A stretch of DNA of 64,000 bases from Alkanindiges hydrocarboniclasticus. GTDB taxonomy: Bacteria > Pseudomonadota > Gammaproteobacteria > Pseudomonadales > Moraxellaceae. Every line of letters starts with the position of its first letter. Within the stretch, counting starts at the first letter, position 1. Location: the NCBI RefSeq assembly GCF_001982605.1, contig NZ_MLCN01000003.1, positions 62,001-126,000 on the forward strand. The letters are read 5' to 3'. Made by a program: the position numbers and the translations under genes. This document shows positions 56,114 to 63,819 of the stretch, in pieces. A model generated the notes under the pieces. It made no database searches and was not told the DNA's origin. It was given only the letters and a program-made list of their open reading frames with translations.

Positions 56114-56617
56114 ATGACAACTGCCAAAAATGCCGATGAGCACCTGATTAGCCCAACGTTAAACCTTGAGCAAATTCGCCGTGAATGCATTGATCTGGTT
56201 AAAAAACGTGCCTGGATTTCTGCTGGCGCTGCTGTAGTCCCGGTGCCGTTTCTGGACGTGGTCATTGATACCAGCGTGCTAAGTGTGCTGCTGCCCCAGA
56301 TCAACGCCAAATTTGGGCTGGAACCAGAACAAATTGCCGTGTATGACCCCAAAACCCGACAGGTACACTGGAATTCATTACGCAAGCGCGGGATCCAGTT
56401 TGCAGGTCTGGTGACAACCCGTGCTGTGGCCCGCAAGAGCTTAAGCGGTTTTGTCGGCAAAATCCTTACCAAGCAAGTGACCAAGTTTATTCCGCTGGGC
56501 GGTCAGGTGGTTGCTGCCACACTGGGTTACCAGATTTTGAAAAAAATTGCCCTGACCCATGTGGAAGACAGCTATAAACTGGCCAAACAAATGCAACAGC
56601 AGCAAAAAAAGCAGTAA
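56114..56617 (+). CDS. DUF697/YcjF-like protein
   Basis: 167 aa from the ATG at 56114, which follows GGAG by about 5 nt. A charged N-terminal helix (I-R-R-E-C-I-D-L-V-K-K-R-A) is followed by a hydrophobic segment S-A-G-A-A-V-V-P-V-P-F-L-D-V-V-I-D. A second amphipathic/hydrophobic segment (K-F-I-P-L-G-G-Q-V-V-A-A-T-L-G-Y) precedes a Gln/Lys-rich tail. The P-V-P-F-x-D pattern is typical of DUF697/YcjF, membrane-associated proteins often linked to stress. Function unknown. A 16-bp perfect hairpin follows. Confidence 0.65.
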   Translation: MTTAKNADEHLISPTLNLEQIRRECIDLVKKRAWISAGAAVVPVPFLDVVIDTSVLSVLLPQINAKFGLEPEQIAVYDPKTRQVHWNSLRKRGIQFAGLVTTRAVARKSLSGFVGKILTKQVTKFIPLGGQVVAATLGYQILKKIALTHVEDSYKLAKQMQQQQKKQ

Positions 56618-56627
56618 GACCCTGAGC

Positions 56628-56668
56628 TAAGGGCTGCGCGCAGGATACTGTTCTGCGCGCAGCCCTTA
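56628..56668. repeat. Perfect 16-bp GC-rich inverted repeat
   Basis: TAAGGGCTGCGCGCAG at 56628-56643 pairs perfectly with 56653-56668 around a 9-nt loop, 10 bp after the DUF697-like stop codon. No T tract follows, so it may stabilise the 3' end rather than terminate intrinsically. Confidence 0.7.
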
Positions 56669-56718
56669 ACCTTCAATCCTGTGCTGGACTGTTTTTCCTA
56701 ACTGATGAATGCATTACA

Positions 56719-56853
56719 ATGGCTACTATCGTCATAACAATAATAGGGGTTATTACGGAAATTCTTTCAGCAGTGCTGATAGTGCCTTTAGTATTTCAAT
56801 ACGCCCTCAGCCTGAAGTTGACCGAACGCTCAATGACTAGATGCGTTGATTAA
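56719..56853 (+). CDS. Possible small hydrophobic protein (44 aa)
   Basis: In the 392-bp gap before the ABC exporter, one ATG frame encodes M-A-T-I-V-I-T-I-I-G-V-I-T-E-I-L-S-A-V-L-I-V-P-L-V-F and a short polar tail. It would make a single membrane helix. There is no clear ribosome binding site and no family is recognised, so this may be chance in AT-rich DNA. Confidence 0.28.
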   Translation: MATIVITIIGVITEILSAVLIVPLVFQYALSLKLTERSMTRCVD

Positions 56854-57009
56854 ATTACCCTAGCCTTGCTGTTACAACGAGAAAATAAACTGCTCAAGAC
56901 CATTGCCGCATTGAAAAAATGCCTGTTCAGAACAACATAGCTTTAGCTGCAACTTTTTTTTCTGCTGCTGTGCTAACAGCCCTGTATTTGCAAATTTGAA
57001 GGACATTTC

Positions 57010-58845
57010 ATGTTTAGCTGGTTTGAAAAGCGGATTCATCCTTATCCCGATGCACCGCCGCCGCTGTTGCCGCAACAGTTTTTTGCCTTTATCTGGCAGG
57101 CCACCAAAGGAACACGCGGGCTGATTATTAGCCTTACGGTGCTGACCGCCATTATTGGTGTTTTTGAAGCCCTGCTGTTTGCCATGATGGGTAAAATGGT
57201 GGACTGGCTCAGCAATGTTGAACCTGCACTGCTGTGGCAAAAGGAAGGCATGCATCTTGCACTGCTGGCTGCTGTGATTGTGGGCAGTATTGTTCTGGTG
57301 GGGCTACAGTCGCTCATCAAGCATCAGGGCTTGCTGGGTACTTTTCCCATGCGCCTAAGGTGGAATTTTCACCGGCAGGTTTTAAATCAAAGTCTGGGCT
57401 TTTTTAGTGATGACTTTGCCGGACGCATTGCCACCAAGGTTATGCAAACCTCGCTGGCGGTACGGGACGTATGGATGCTGGCTGCCGATATTCTGGCCTT
57501 TATGCTGGTGTATTTTGTCACCTTAAGTCTGGTCATGGGTTCGTTTAGCCTGTGGATGCTGGTGCCGTTTTTTATCTGGCTCACCGCCTATAGCCTGAGC
57601 ATGTACTACTTTTTGCCGCGTCTGGGGGCTATTGCCAAGTCGCAGGCCAATGCCCGCTCCAACATGGTGGGCCGGGTGACAGATGCCTACACCAACATCC
57701 AGACCGTCAAGCTGTTTTCGCATGCCGGCCGTGAAGCAGGCTATGCGCGCGAATCCATGGATGATTTTCTGGTGACTGTTCACCAGCAAATGCGTCTGGT
57801 GACGTGGCTGCAACTCACCAACCAGTGCCTAAATGCATTCCTGATTTTATCGACTTCGGGTGTGGCTTTGTGGTTGTGGTCAAATTCGGTGCTGGGCATT
57901 GGTGCAGTGGCGGCAACCACTGCCATGGCCTTGCGATTGAATGGTTTTGCCCAGTGGATCATGTGGGAAATTTCATCGCTGTTTGAAAATATTGGTACGG
58001 TGCAGGATGGTATTAACACCTTAACCAAGCCGCAACTGATTGAAGACAAACCCAATGCCACCACCTTAAAAGTGACACAAAGCCGGGTGCAGTTTGACAA
58101 CGTCAGCTTTGCCTATAGCCCGGACAAACCCATTTTGTCTCACCTGAATCTGGATATTCAGGCTGGTGAAAAAATTGGACTGGTGGGGCGTTCCGGTGCG
58201 GGTAAATCTACCCTGATTAACCTGCTGCTGCACTTTTATGAACCGCAGCAAGGCCAGATTCTGATTGATGGTCAGGACATTTCACAGGTCACGCAAGACA
58301 GCTTGCGCGCCCAGATTGGCATGGTCACGCAGGATACGTCCCTGCTGCATCGCTCAGTGCGTGAAAACATCCTGTATGGCAAGCCGGATGCCAGCGAAGC
58401 CGAACTAATTGCGGCTGCCCAGCAAGCTGAAGCGGATGAATTTATTGCACAACTCACCGACCCTAGTGGTCGCACTGGTTTTGATGCCCATGTGGGTGAG
58501 CGAGGCGTTAAACTGTCTGGTGGCCAGCGTCAGCGGATTGCCATTGCCCGTGTGATGTTAAAAGATGCACCCATTCTTCTATTGGACGAAGCCACTAGCG
58601 CGCTGGATTCAGAAGTGGAAGCAGCCATTCAGCACAGCCTGTACAAGCTGATGCAAGGCAAAACCGTGATTGCCATTGCACACCGGCTGTCCACCATCAT
58701 GGCCATGGATCGCCTGATTGTAATGGATCAGGGGCAAATTGTGGAACAGGGCACCCATCAGGAACTGCTGGCATTAAATGGTATTTATGCCCGGCTCTGG
58801 GCGCACCAGAGTGGCGGTTTTTTAGTCGAAGATGATACAAATTAA
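57010..58845 (+). CDS. ABC exporter, fused permease and ATPase (MsbA-like family)
   Basis: 611 aa half-transporter that should act as a homodimer. Six transmembrane helices lie within about residues 35-310. The ATPase has Walker A G-R-S-G-A-G-K-S-T, the Q-loop V-T-Q-D-T, the signature L-S-G-G-Q-R-Q-R, Walker B I-L-L-L-D-E-A-T-S-A-L-D and the H-loop I-A-H-R-L-S-T-I. The substrate is unknown; lipid, peptide or drug export are all possible. No accessory membrane-fusion gene is adjacent. A REP-like palindrome follows directly. Confidence 0.9.
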   Translation: MFSWFEKRIHPYPDAPPPLLPQQFFAFIWQATKGTRGLIISLTVLTAIIGVFEALLFAMMGKMVDWLSNVEPALLWQKEGMHLALLAAVIVGSIVLVGLQSLIKHQGLLGTFPMRLRWNFHRQVLNQSLGFFSDDFAGRIATKVMQTSLAVRDVWMLAADILAFMLVYFVTLSLVMGSFSLWMLVPFFIWLTAYSLSMYYFLPRLGAIAKSQANARSNMVGRVTDAYTNIQTVKLFSHAGREAGYARESMDDFLVTVHQQMRLVTWLQLTNQCLNAFLILSTSGVALWLWSNSVLGIGAVAATTAMALRLNGFAQWIMWEISSLFENIGTVQDGINTLTKPQLIEDKPNATTLKVTQSRVQFDNVSFAYSPDKPILSHLNLDIQAGEKIGLVGRSGAGKSTLINLLLHFYEPQQGQILIDGQDISQVTQDSLRAQIGMVTQDTSLLHRSVRENILYGKPDASEAELIAAAQQAEADEFIAQLTDPSGRTGFDAHVGERGVKLSGGQRQRIAIARVMLKDAPILLLDEATSALDSEVEAAIQHSLYKLMQGKTVIAIAHRLSTIMAMDRLIVMDQGQIVEQGTHQELLALNGIYARLWAHQSGGFLVEDDTN

Positions 58846-58853
58846 ATAAGTTT

Positions 58854-58889
58854 CGACAGGCTCATGCGGCACTTGGACTGAGCCTGTCG
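58854..58889. repeat. REP-like palindrome (CGACAGGCTCA ... TGAGCCTGTCG)
   Basis: Perfect 11-bp arms at 58854-58864 and 58879-58889 around a 14-nt loop, between convergent genes. The motif TTCGACAGGCTCA with its complement resembles a dispersed extragenic palindrome I recall from many proteobacterial genomes. It may also end both transcripts. Confidence 0.6.
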
Positions 58890-58904
58890 GCCTATAATTT
58901 CACG

Positions 58905-59417
58905 TCAGATGCATTCATCTATTTCATCAGTTGTTTTATCGCTAATGAATTCCTGACACAATAATTTTGCTTCTTCGCTGCTTAATCCCAACATTGCCAT
59001 AGCCGCTTTTTCATCAGGAAATTTGGCATTAATCACATGCGCATATGTAGTCTGCATTGGTTTCTTATTTAACATATCCTTATATTTAGCATCTACATAC
59101 GATACGCAGGTACTGATCACCTCTAGCGAAGCGCAATCGCTGCCAGCACACGGCTCATCAAACATTGAGGTTTTGCTCTGCATCACTTGGGTACAGCGTT
59201 TAATATTTGGAAACTCTAAAACACCTTTTAAGGTGATAATGCGGTCATCTGCAGGAAACTTCATCTCTACTGTTGAATAAACAGGTTGATTATCAACCTG
59301 GGCGGCGATGTCTGCTAATCTTTTCTGCTGCTGTGCCTGACTATAACTGTTGTAAGAAAAAATACTGACAACGATAACCAGCAATACCCCAAGCAATACT
59401 ACGAATATCTTATTCAT
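58905..59417 (-). CDS. Membrane-anchored six-cysteine protein, paralogue A
   Basis: 170 aa. A signal anchor (I-F-V-V-L-L-G-V-L-L-V-I-V-V-S-I-F, residues 4-20) precedes a soluble domain. The domain has six Cys and shares with the next gene P-V-Y-S-T, I-T-L-K-G-V, S-T-C-x-x-Y-V, D-M-L-N-K-K-P, A-K/N-P, and a final C-I. Periplasmic disulfides are likely. No family recognised. It is the second of a tandem pair on the minus strand, 98 bp from its paralogue. Confidence 0.7.
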   Translation of the reverse strand: MNKIFVVLLGVLLVIVVSIFSYNSYSQAQQQKRLADIAAQVDNQPVYSTVEMKFPADDRIITLKGVLEFPNIKRCTQVMQSKTSMFDEPCAGSDCASLEVISTCVSYVDAKYKDMLNKKPMQTTYAHVINAKFPDEKAAMAMLGLSSEEAKLLCQEFISDKTTDEIDECI

Positions 59418-59515
59418 TAATTATCCCAAATTTTTAAAAGACTTATAATTTAAGATCAGCCAAAACTTTGGCCATTAAATAATTTAGCTAATCTAATTCT
59501 CGACCTTGAAATACT

Positions 59516-60040
59516 CTAAATACAAGCCATTTCAATGTGTTCGGGTACACGTTCTTTGGTCATGTGAGTACAAAAATCATCAGCTTCACTGCTGTTTAAG
59601 CCCCAGAATACCAGTACACCACGCTCTTTAGGATTTTGAGCATTTTGCAAATGCAAATAGCGGGTGGATGCTGGTTTTTTATTCAGCATGTCTTGGTAAT
59701 TTGCTTCCACATAAGTGCTACAGGTGGACAGCTTAAGTGACTTACAGCTTGCCTCATGGTCGCAGCGCTGCTGATAATTACCAATCAGTGATGAACTTTT
59801 TTGCAATTCGTTAAAGCAATGTTCTGCATCAACCGATTCAAACACGCCTTTTAAGGTAATTTCCCTGCCCTCGCCCTGCATTTTAAGCTGGAGGGTGCTG
59901 TACACTGGTGAATGATCCTGCATAGATGCACTTTCTGCTGCCAGCTTGGCACGCTGTTGCGCGTTGGATATGCTGGTATAAAGCCATGTGCCAGCCACAA
60001 TAAACACCAGTGCTGCCACCAGCAAATGATTTAAATTCAT
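59516..60040 (-). CDS. Membrane-anchored six-cysteine protein, paralogue B
   Basis: 174 aa. An N-terminal anchor (L-L-V-A-A-L-V-F-I-V-A-G-T-W-L-Y) is followed by a domain with six Cys at positions that align with those of paralogue A. The shared core includes P-V-Y-S-T, I-T-L-K-G-V-F-E, S-T-C-S-T-Y-V-E-A-N-Y and D-M-L-N-K-K-P. Overall divergence is high outside these blocks, so the duplication is old or under diversifying pressure. Function unknown. Confidence 0.7.
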   Translation of the reverse strand: MNLNHLLVAALVFIVAGTWLYTSISNAQQRAKLAAESASMQDHSPVYSTLQLKMQGEGREITLKGVFESVDAEHCFNELQKSSSLIGNYQQRCDHEASCKSLKLSTCSTYVEANYQDMLNKKPASTRYLHLQNAQNPKERGVLVFWGLNSSEADDFCTHMTKERVPEHIEMACI

Positions 60041-60196
60041 GAGTTCCCCAAAACTTTCTTGCTGTAGTTTTTGATCTACGGCTTTTAGTACAAAATTTTT
60101 TAATCAAAGCGCTATTATTGCGCCAAAAATATAGCATGAATTATCTTTTTAGCGCTTTGCTTTTAATGACTTGCTATTATTAGGATTGAACCATTT

Positions 60197-61222
60197 TTAA
60201 TGACTAACCATCACGGTAATCAGATCTGTTCCGTCTGTTGTGGTGGTTAATTCAATGGCGCAATCCAGAAATTTTTGAATCATGGCGGCTTGGGTTCGGG
60301 TATGTTCGCTGATGCATTGTGCGGTAAATGTACCCCCCTGCCCCAAGGCCAGTGGCAATAATAACTGATCGGCCAGATGCTCATCCACGACCGCATTACT
60401 TCCCAGGTAGTTTTTCACCTCGCGCGCCAGATCATGGGCAACCCGTTCAGCACTCTTTCGCATTTCCCCCAGCGCGGTAAAAAGCTGGCAATGCTGTTCG
60501 CTTTGCACGGCAACGTAAGCGGTATTGCCCTGACTAATGCCTTTTAAATAAACCTGCTGGCTGTGGCTGGGCGACAACTGGTCTTGCAACACGGCCAGTT
60601 CACGTTTGGCAATGTCATCGGTTAAATTCAGCACACCAGCATAAGCCTTGACCGCCTGAACCGGGCCACGCTCGGTTAGATTCAGGCTTTGCCGGTTTTG
60701 CCATGGCTGGATAGTGGCCATAACCTTGCCACCGCCAATGGGAAAAAATCCGGCCTGTTCTACCTCAAATTCCACCCGAATCCCTATTTGAGCCATAACT
60801 GGCAAAAAGCAGTGCCGGATAAAATCAGCAGTCGGTGCCATGGGATTATGCGTGCCACCCTGAATACTAATCCGGCTGGGTTGATCCTGAAGCAACAGGG
60901 CGGGTAGCAGGGTTTGCAACACCAGCATAGTGCTGCCTGCCGTTCCAATATTAAAGTCATAATGCCCGGCCTGAATGGCTTGCGGAGCAAAATACAAACT
61001 TTGGCTGTGCAGCTCGTCCCCCTGCACGCTGGCATTGCTAATACGCTGCGCCGCCTGCACACAGACCAGATGCTGGCGCATTAAGCCGGGTTTTTTACGG
61101 CCAGCGCGGATATTGGCCAGCCGAAAAGGCTTGCCGGTAATCATGGACAGCGACAATGCAGTACGCAAAATCTGGCCGCCGCCTTCCCCCTGTGATCCAT
61201 CAATCTCTATGATTGTTGTCAT
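60197..61222 (-). CDS. rtcA: RNA 3'-terminal phosphate cyclase
   Basis: 341 aa. RtcA converts RNA 3'-phosphates to 2',3'-cyclic phosphates using ATP, via a covalent His-AMP. It begins I-I-E-I-D-G-S-Q-G-E-G-G-G-Q-I-L-R-T-A, the family signature. The other blocks are I-R-A-G-R-K-K-P-G-L, G-T-A-G-S-T, and the catalytic His in C-I-S-E-H-T-R-T-Q-A near the C-terminus. It is the distal gene of the rtc cluster, separated from the DIP1984-like gene by a 292-bp structured gap. Confidence 0.96.
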   Translation of the reverse strand: MTTIIEIDGSQGEGGGQILRTALSLSMITGKPFRLANIRAGRKKPGLMRQHLVCVQAAQRISNASVQGDELHSQSLYFAPQAIQAGHYDFNIGTAGSTMLVLQTLLPALLLQDQPSRISIQGGTHNPMAPTADFIRHCFLPVMAQIGIRVEFEVEQAGFFPIGGGKVMATIQPWQNRQSLNLTERGPVQAVKAYAGVLNLTDDIAKRELAVLQDQLSPSHSQQVYLKGISQGNTAYVAVQSEQHCQLFTALGEMRKSAERVAHDLAREVKNYLGSNAVVDEHLADQLLLPLALGQGGTFTAQCISEHTRTQAAMIQKFLDCAIELTTTTDGTDLITVMVSH

Positions 61223-61514
61223 TGGTTTTCTCTAATCAATTTCTTTTTTAAATCGTCTCAAATTAAAGAACATACTGTCAGTGCATGGTAGTGCTGGGTT
61301 ACAAGTGACTTTGCGGGTTAGGCAAAGGCTTGAGTCGTGCCAGGTGCTGAGCTTGCCATGTGCAAAGTTGTGCACGAGCTCACCGCGCGCCATAGCCCTC
61401 TGATATTTGTTCAACCCCTCAGACGGGAATTACGGGGGTCTTGCACTCGCCCAGTATGTTCTAAACGGTATTGCCCATCACCTTAGTAATGCGCAAAATT
61501 CTTTAAATAATGCG
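61223..61514 (-). ncRNA. Structured non-coding gap upstream of rtcA, candidate RNA element
   Basis: 292 bp more GC-rich than other gaps. On the minus strand GAGCT and AGCTC enclose a GTGCA/TGCAC hairpin, GTGCAAG can pair with CTTTGCAC, and CCCC with GGGG (around 61396-61440). A 60-codon frame starting at 61414 looks spurious. Rtc clusters in other bacteria carry Y-RNA or tRNA-like genes, so a small RNA or a long leader of rtcA is possible, but I could not match a known fold. TGGCACG followed 10 bp on by GC (complement of 61327-61342) is a weak sigma-54-like site for rtcA alone. Confidence 0.35.
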
Positions 61515-61970
61515 TTAAATTACATCAATCTGCCAGTTAGCAGCCTGAATTGTAATATTCAAATCACGCAATTTGGCACTGATATCATCGGCCTGTTTTT
61601 GCAGGCTGGCGACGGGTATCACTTTTTGCCACTTAATTTCACGCGCGCTATAGCGATCCGGCTCACGGTGCGTGCTGGCAATCGCTCCCGTGATAATTTT
61701 ATGCCGTTCTGCCAGTTCATCACGCTGCATTAACAGTTCCAGCAACAGGCGTCCATCGCCCAGTTTTGCCTGCGCATTGGTACGGTGAATCTGCAAGATT
61801 AGCCCTTGAGTTTCATGGGTTAAGGCAAATACCTGTTGCATCAGCTCATTTGGGTCTTCTGCTGGGGAATCACCTTCCTGTACTAATACATTGGCGTTAA
61901 TGCGCTGTTTTAGGGATGCCAGCTTTTTTTGCTGATCGCTGCGCAGTAATAATGCTTCTGCGAGTTTCAT
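61515..61970 (-). CDS. DIP1984-family protein
   Basis: 151 aa helical protein. It starts M-K-L-A-E-A-L-L-L-R-S-D-Q-Q-K-K-L, then L-K-Q-R-I-N-A-N-V-L-V-Q-E-G-D-S-P-A-E-D-P-N-E-L, which matches the DIP1984 (septicolysin-like) family I recall. The ATG at 61970 was chosen because the family N-terminus aligns there, and GAGG lies upstream within the end of the HEPN-like gene; the stop and start are separated by one base (TAA-A-ATG). Its biochemical role is unknown. Its place between rtcB and rtcA suggests an RNA-repair-related job. Confidence 0.8.
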   Translation of the reverse strand: MKLAEALLLRSDQQKKLASLKQRINANVLVQEGDSPAEDPNELMQQVFALTHETQGLILQIHRTNAQAKLGDGRLLLELLMQRDELAERHKIITGAIASTHREPDRYSAREIKWQKVIPVASLQKQADDISAKLRDLNITIQAANWQIDVI

Positions 61971-61971
61971 T

Positions 61972-62388
61972 TTAGTTGTCCTCAACACATTCAAAAACTT
62001 TATTAAATTCAAGCCAATCTTTAAACTTAAGTACATGAACAGAAGCTTCTTCATTTGGAATATACGACAAAATAGCTATAGCTCTTTGAATCATAAATGC
62101 TGCTTCGAAGGCATCTATTTCAATTCTTTTTGTCAAAATATCTGCACTACCATGCTTTAATAAGTTTCTAAACTCATTAAAAGAATTTGCAATTTCCTTG
62201 GGTGTATTATCAAATTTTTCAGCAGCTTTATCTCTAACAAAATTGAAAATATCAGGGTTAAAACCAGCTAAAATTCCTTCTGCTGCACCAGCAAGCGTCA
62301 ATGCACAAATATAATCTTCCTCATCTATTAATAGTTCAATAGATTTATCTAACTGATGTTTTGCTATTTCAAGCTGTGTCTTATTCAT
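61972..62388 (-). CDS. HEPN-like protein inside the rtc operon
   Basis: 138 aa all-helical protein with F-R74-N-L-L-K-H79-G, an R-x4-H motif of HEPN domains, the active site of many RNase toxins and nucleotide-modifying partners. The N-terminal half (A-L-T-L-A-G-A-A-E-G-I-L) also fits the HEPN first-helix pattern. The gene is visibly more AT-rich than rtcB and DIP1984, with different codon use, suggesting later acquisition. AGAGGAT gives a very strong ribosome binding site before the ATG. RNase activity is inferred, not shown. Confidence 0.65.
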   Translation of the reverse strand: MNKTQLEIAKHQLDKSIELLIDEEDYICALTLAGAAEGILAGFNPDIFNFVRDKAAEKFDNTPKEIANSFNEFRNLLKHGSADILTKRIEIDAFEAAFMIQRAIAILSYIPNEEASVHVLKFKDWLEFNKVFECVEDN

Positions 62389-62420
62389 ATGCTATCCTCT
62401 TATCTTCAATAAAATGAAAA

Positions 62421-63719
62421 TTAACCCTTCACACACACCACCTGCCGCAAGGTATAGACCACCTCAACCAGATCGCTTTGCGCTTTCATCACGTCTTCAA
62501 TCGGTTTATAGGCCGATGGAATCTCATCAATCACCGCGGCATCTTTACGGCATTCCACGCCTTCAGTCTGCGCAACTTGATCCTGCACGGTAAAGCGTTT
62601 CTTGGCTTCGGTACGGCTCATCAATCGGCCTGCGCCATGCGAACAGGAAAAAAACGACTCCTGATTACCAAGGCCGCGCACAATAAACGACTTGGCACCC
62701 ATTGAACCCGGAATAATCCCATATTCACCCAAACGCGCACGCACCGCGCCCTTACGGGTCACCAGCACTTCTTCACCATAGTGGGTTTCGCGGTCCACAT
62801 AATTATGGTGACAATTCACCGCTTCCACTTTGGCATTAAACGGTTTTGGAATAATAGTGGCCAGTGCCTTAATGGCAGATTCCATCATCAGTTCCCGGTT
62901 TTTCAGGGCAAAACGCTGCGCCCAGCCCACGGCAAACCAGTAATCATCAAAATGCTCGGTACCTTCAACCAGATAGGCAAGGTCTTTATCGGGCAGGTTG
63001 ATAAAATGCTTTTGCATGTCTTTACGCGCCAGCTCAATAAAATGGCTACCAATGGCATTACCTACCCCGCGCGAACCGGAGTGCAGCATAATCCACACGC
63101 CCTGATATTCATCCAGACACACTTCCACAAAATGGTTGCCGGTTCCCAGCGTTCCCAAATGCTTGCGGTTATTAGTGTTTTTCAGGCGCGGATGCTTGGC
63201 GCAAATCAGGTCAAAATCCGCAGCCAGCTCGCTCCATACCTGATCCACCCGTTCTGGTGCATTTTCCCATGATCCCCGGTCACGGCCACGATTTCGGGGG
63301 CTCATGCCATGCGGAATCAGGCGCTCCAGTTCTGTCCGCAAGGCATGCAGATTATCTGGCAAGTCCGAGGCAGTCAGGCTGGTTTTTACCGCCATCATCC
63401 CGCAACCAATATCCACGCCCACGGCCGCTGGAATAATCGCGCCCTTGGTTGGAATTACGCTCCCAATGGTGGCACCAATACCCACGTGCACATCCGGCAT
63501 CACCGCCATCCACTTATAAATAAATGGCATTTGCGCGGTTTTCAGCAATTGATCCTTGGACTTCTCATCCACGTTCACACCTTGCGTCCACATTTTTACT
63601 GGAACTGTTTTTTCAGTTTGAATCACGTTATAGGCACGGGAAGCAGCGTGCGGTTGCGCTGACAACTCTACAGAAGACTGGGCTGAATTATTCATGGATT
63701 GCTCAATGGCTGTGTTCAT
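62421..63719 (-). CDS. rtcB: RNA ligase RtcB
   Basis: 432 aa. RtcB joins 2',3'-cyclic phosphate or 3'-phosphate RNA ends to 5'-OH ends using GTP and Mn2+. Blocks seen: M-P-D-V-H-V-G-I-G-A-T-I-G, A-V-G-V-D-I-G-C-G-M with the metal Cys, G-N-H-F-V-E-V, H-S-G-S-R-G-V-G, H-H-N-Y-V, and the guanylylated His in S-C-S-H-G-A-G-R. The N-terminal 25 residues are a non-conserved Ser/Gln-rich extension. AGGG precedes the ATG, and a sigma-54 promoter lies about 85 bp upstream. Confidence 0.97.
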   Translation of the reverse strand: MNTAIEQSMNNSAQSSVELSAQPHAASRAYNVIQTEKTVPVKMWTQGVNVDEKSKDQLLKTAQMPFIYKWMAVMPDVHVGIGATIGSVIPTKGAIIPAAVGVDIGCGMMAVKTSLTASDLPDNLHALRTELERLIPHGMSPRNRGRDRGSWENAPERVDQVWSELAADFDLICAKHPRLKNTNNRKHLGTLGTGNHFVEVCLDEYQGVWIMLHSGSRGVGNAIGSHFIELARKDMQKHFINLPDKDLAYLVEGTEHFDDYWFAVGWAQRFALKNRELMMESAIKALATIIPKPFNAKVEAVNCHHNYVDRETHYGEEVLVTRKGAVRARLGEYGIIPGSMGAKSFIVRGLGNQESFFSCSHGAGRLMSRTEAKKRFTVQDQVAQTEGVECRKDAAVIDEIPSAYKPIEDVMKAQSDLVEVVYTLRQVVCVKG

Positions 63720-63803
63720 GGTGTTACCCTATTTGAAAATAACTTGTGTTTATTCATGGCCTAAGCAGGAATTTTTCTCTGCTATTGTTGCTGATTTATA
63801 TAT

Positions 63804-63819
63804 TGCATAGCCTGTGCCA
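63804..63819 (-). promoter_or_regulatory. Sigma-54 (-24/-12) promoter for the rtcB operon
   Basis: On the minus strand the site reads TGGCACAGGCTATGCA. The invariant GG and GC are 10 bp apart, and it has one mismatch to TGGCAC-N5-TTGCA. Transcription would start near 63792, giving a 70-75 nt leader before rtcB. rtcBA operons of other proteobacteria are known to be driven by sigma-54 and the RtcR activator; rtcR is not in the window. Confidence 0.7.

Noticed and set aside
61232-61414. 60-codon minus-strand frame upstream of rtcA
   Set aside because: Irregular composition with no ribosome binding site; the stretch is better explained as structured non-coding DNA.
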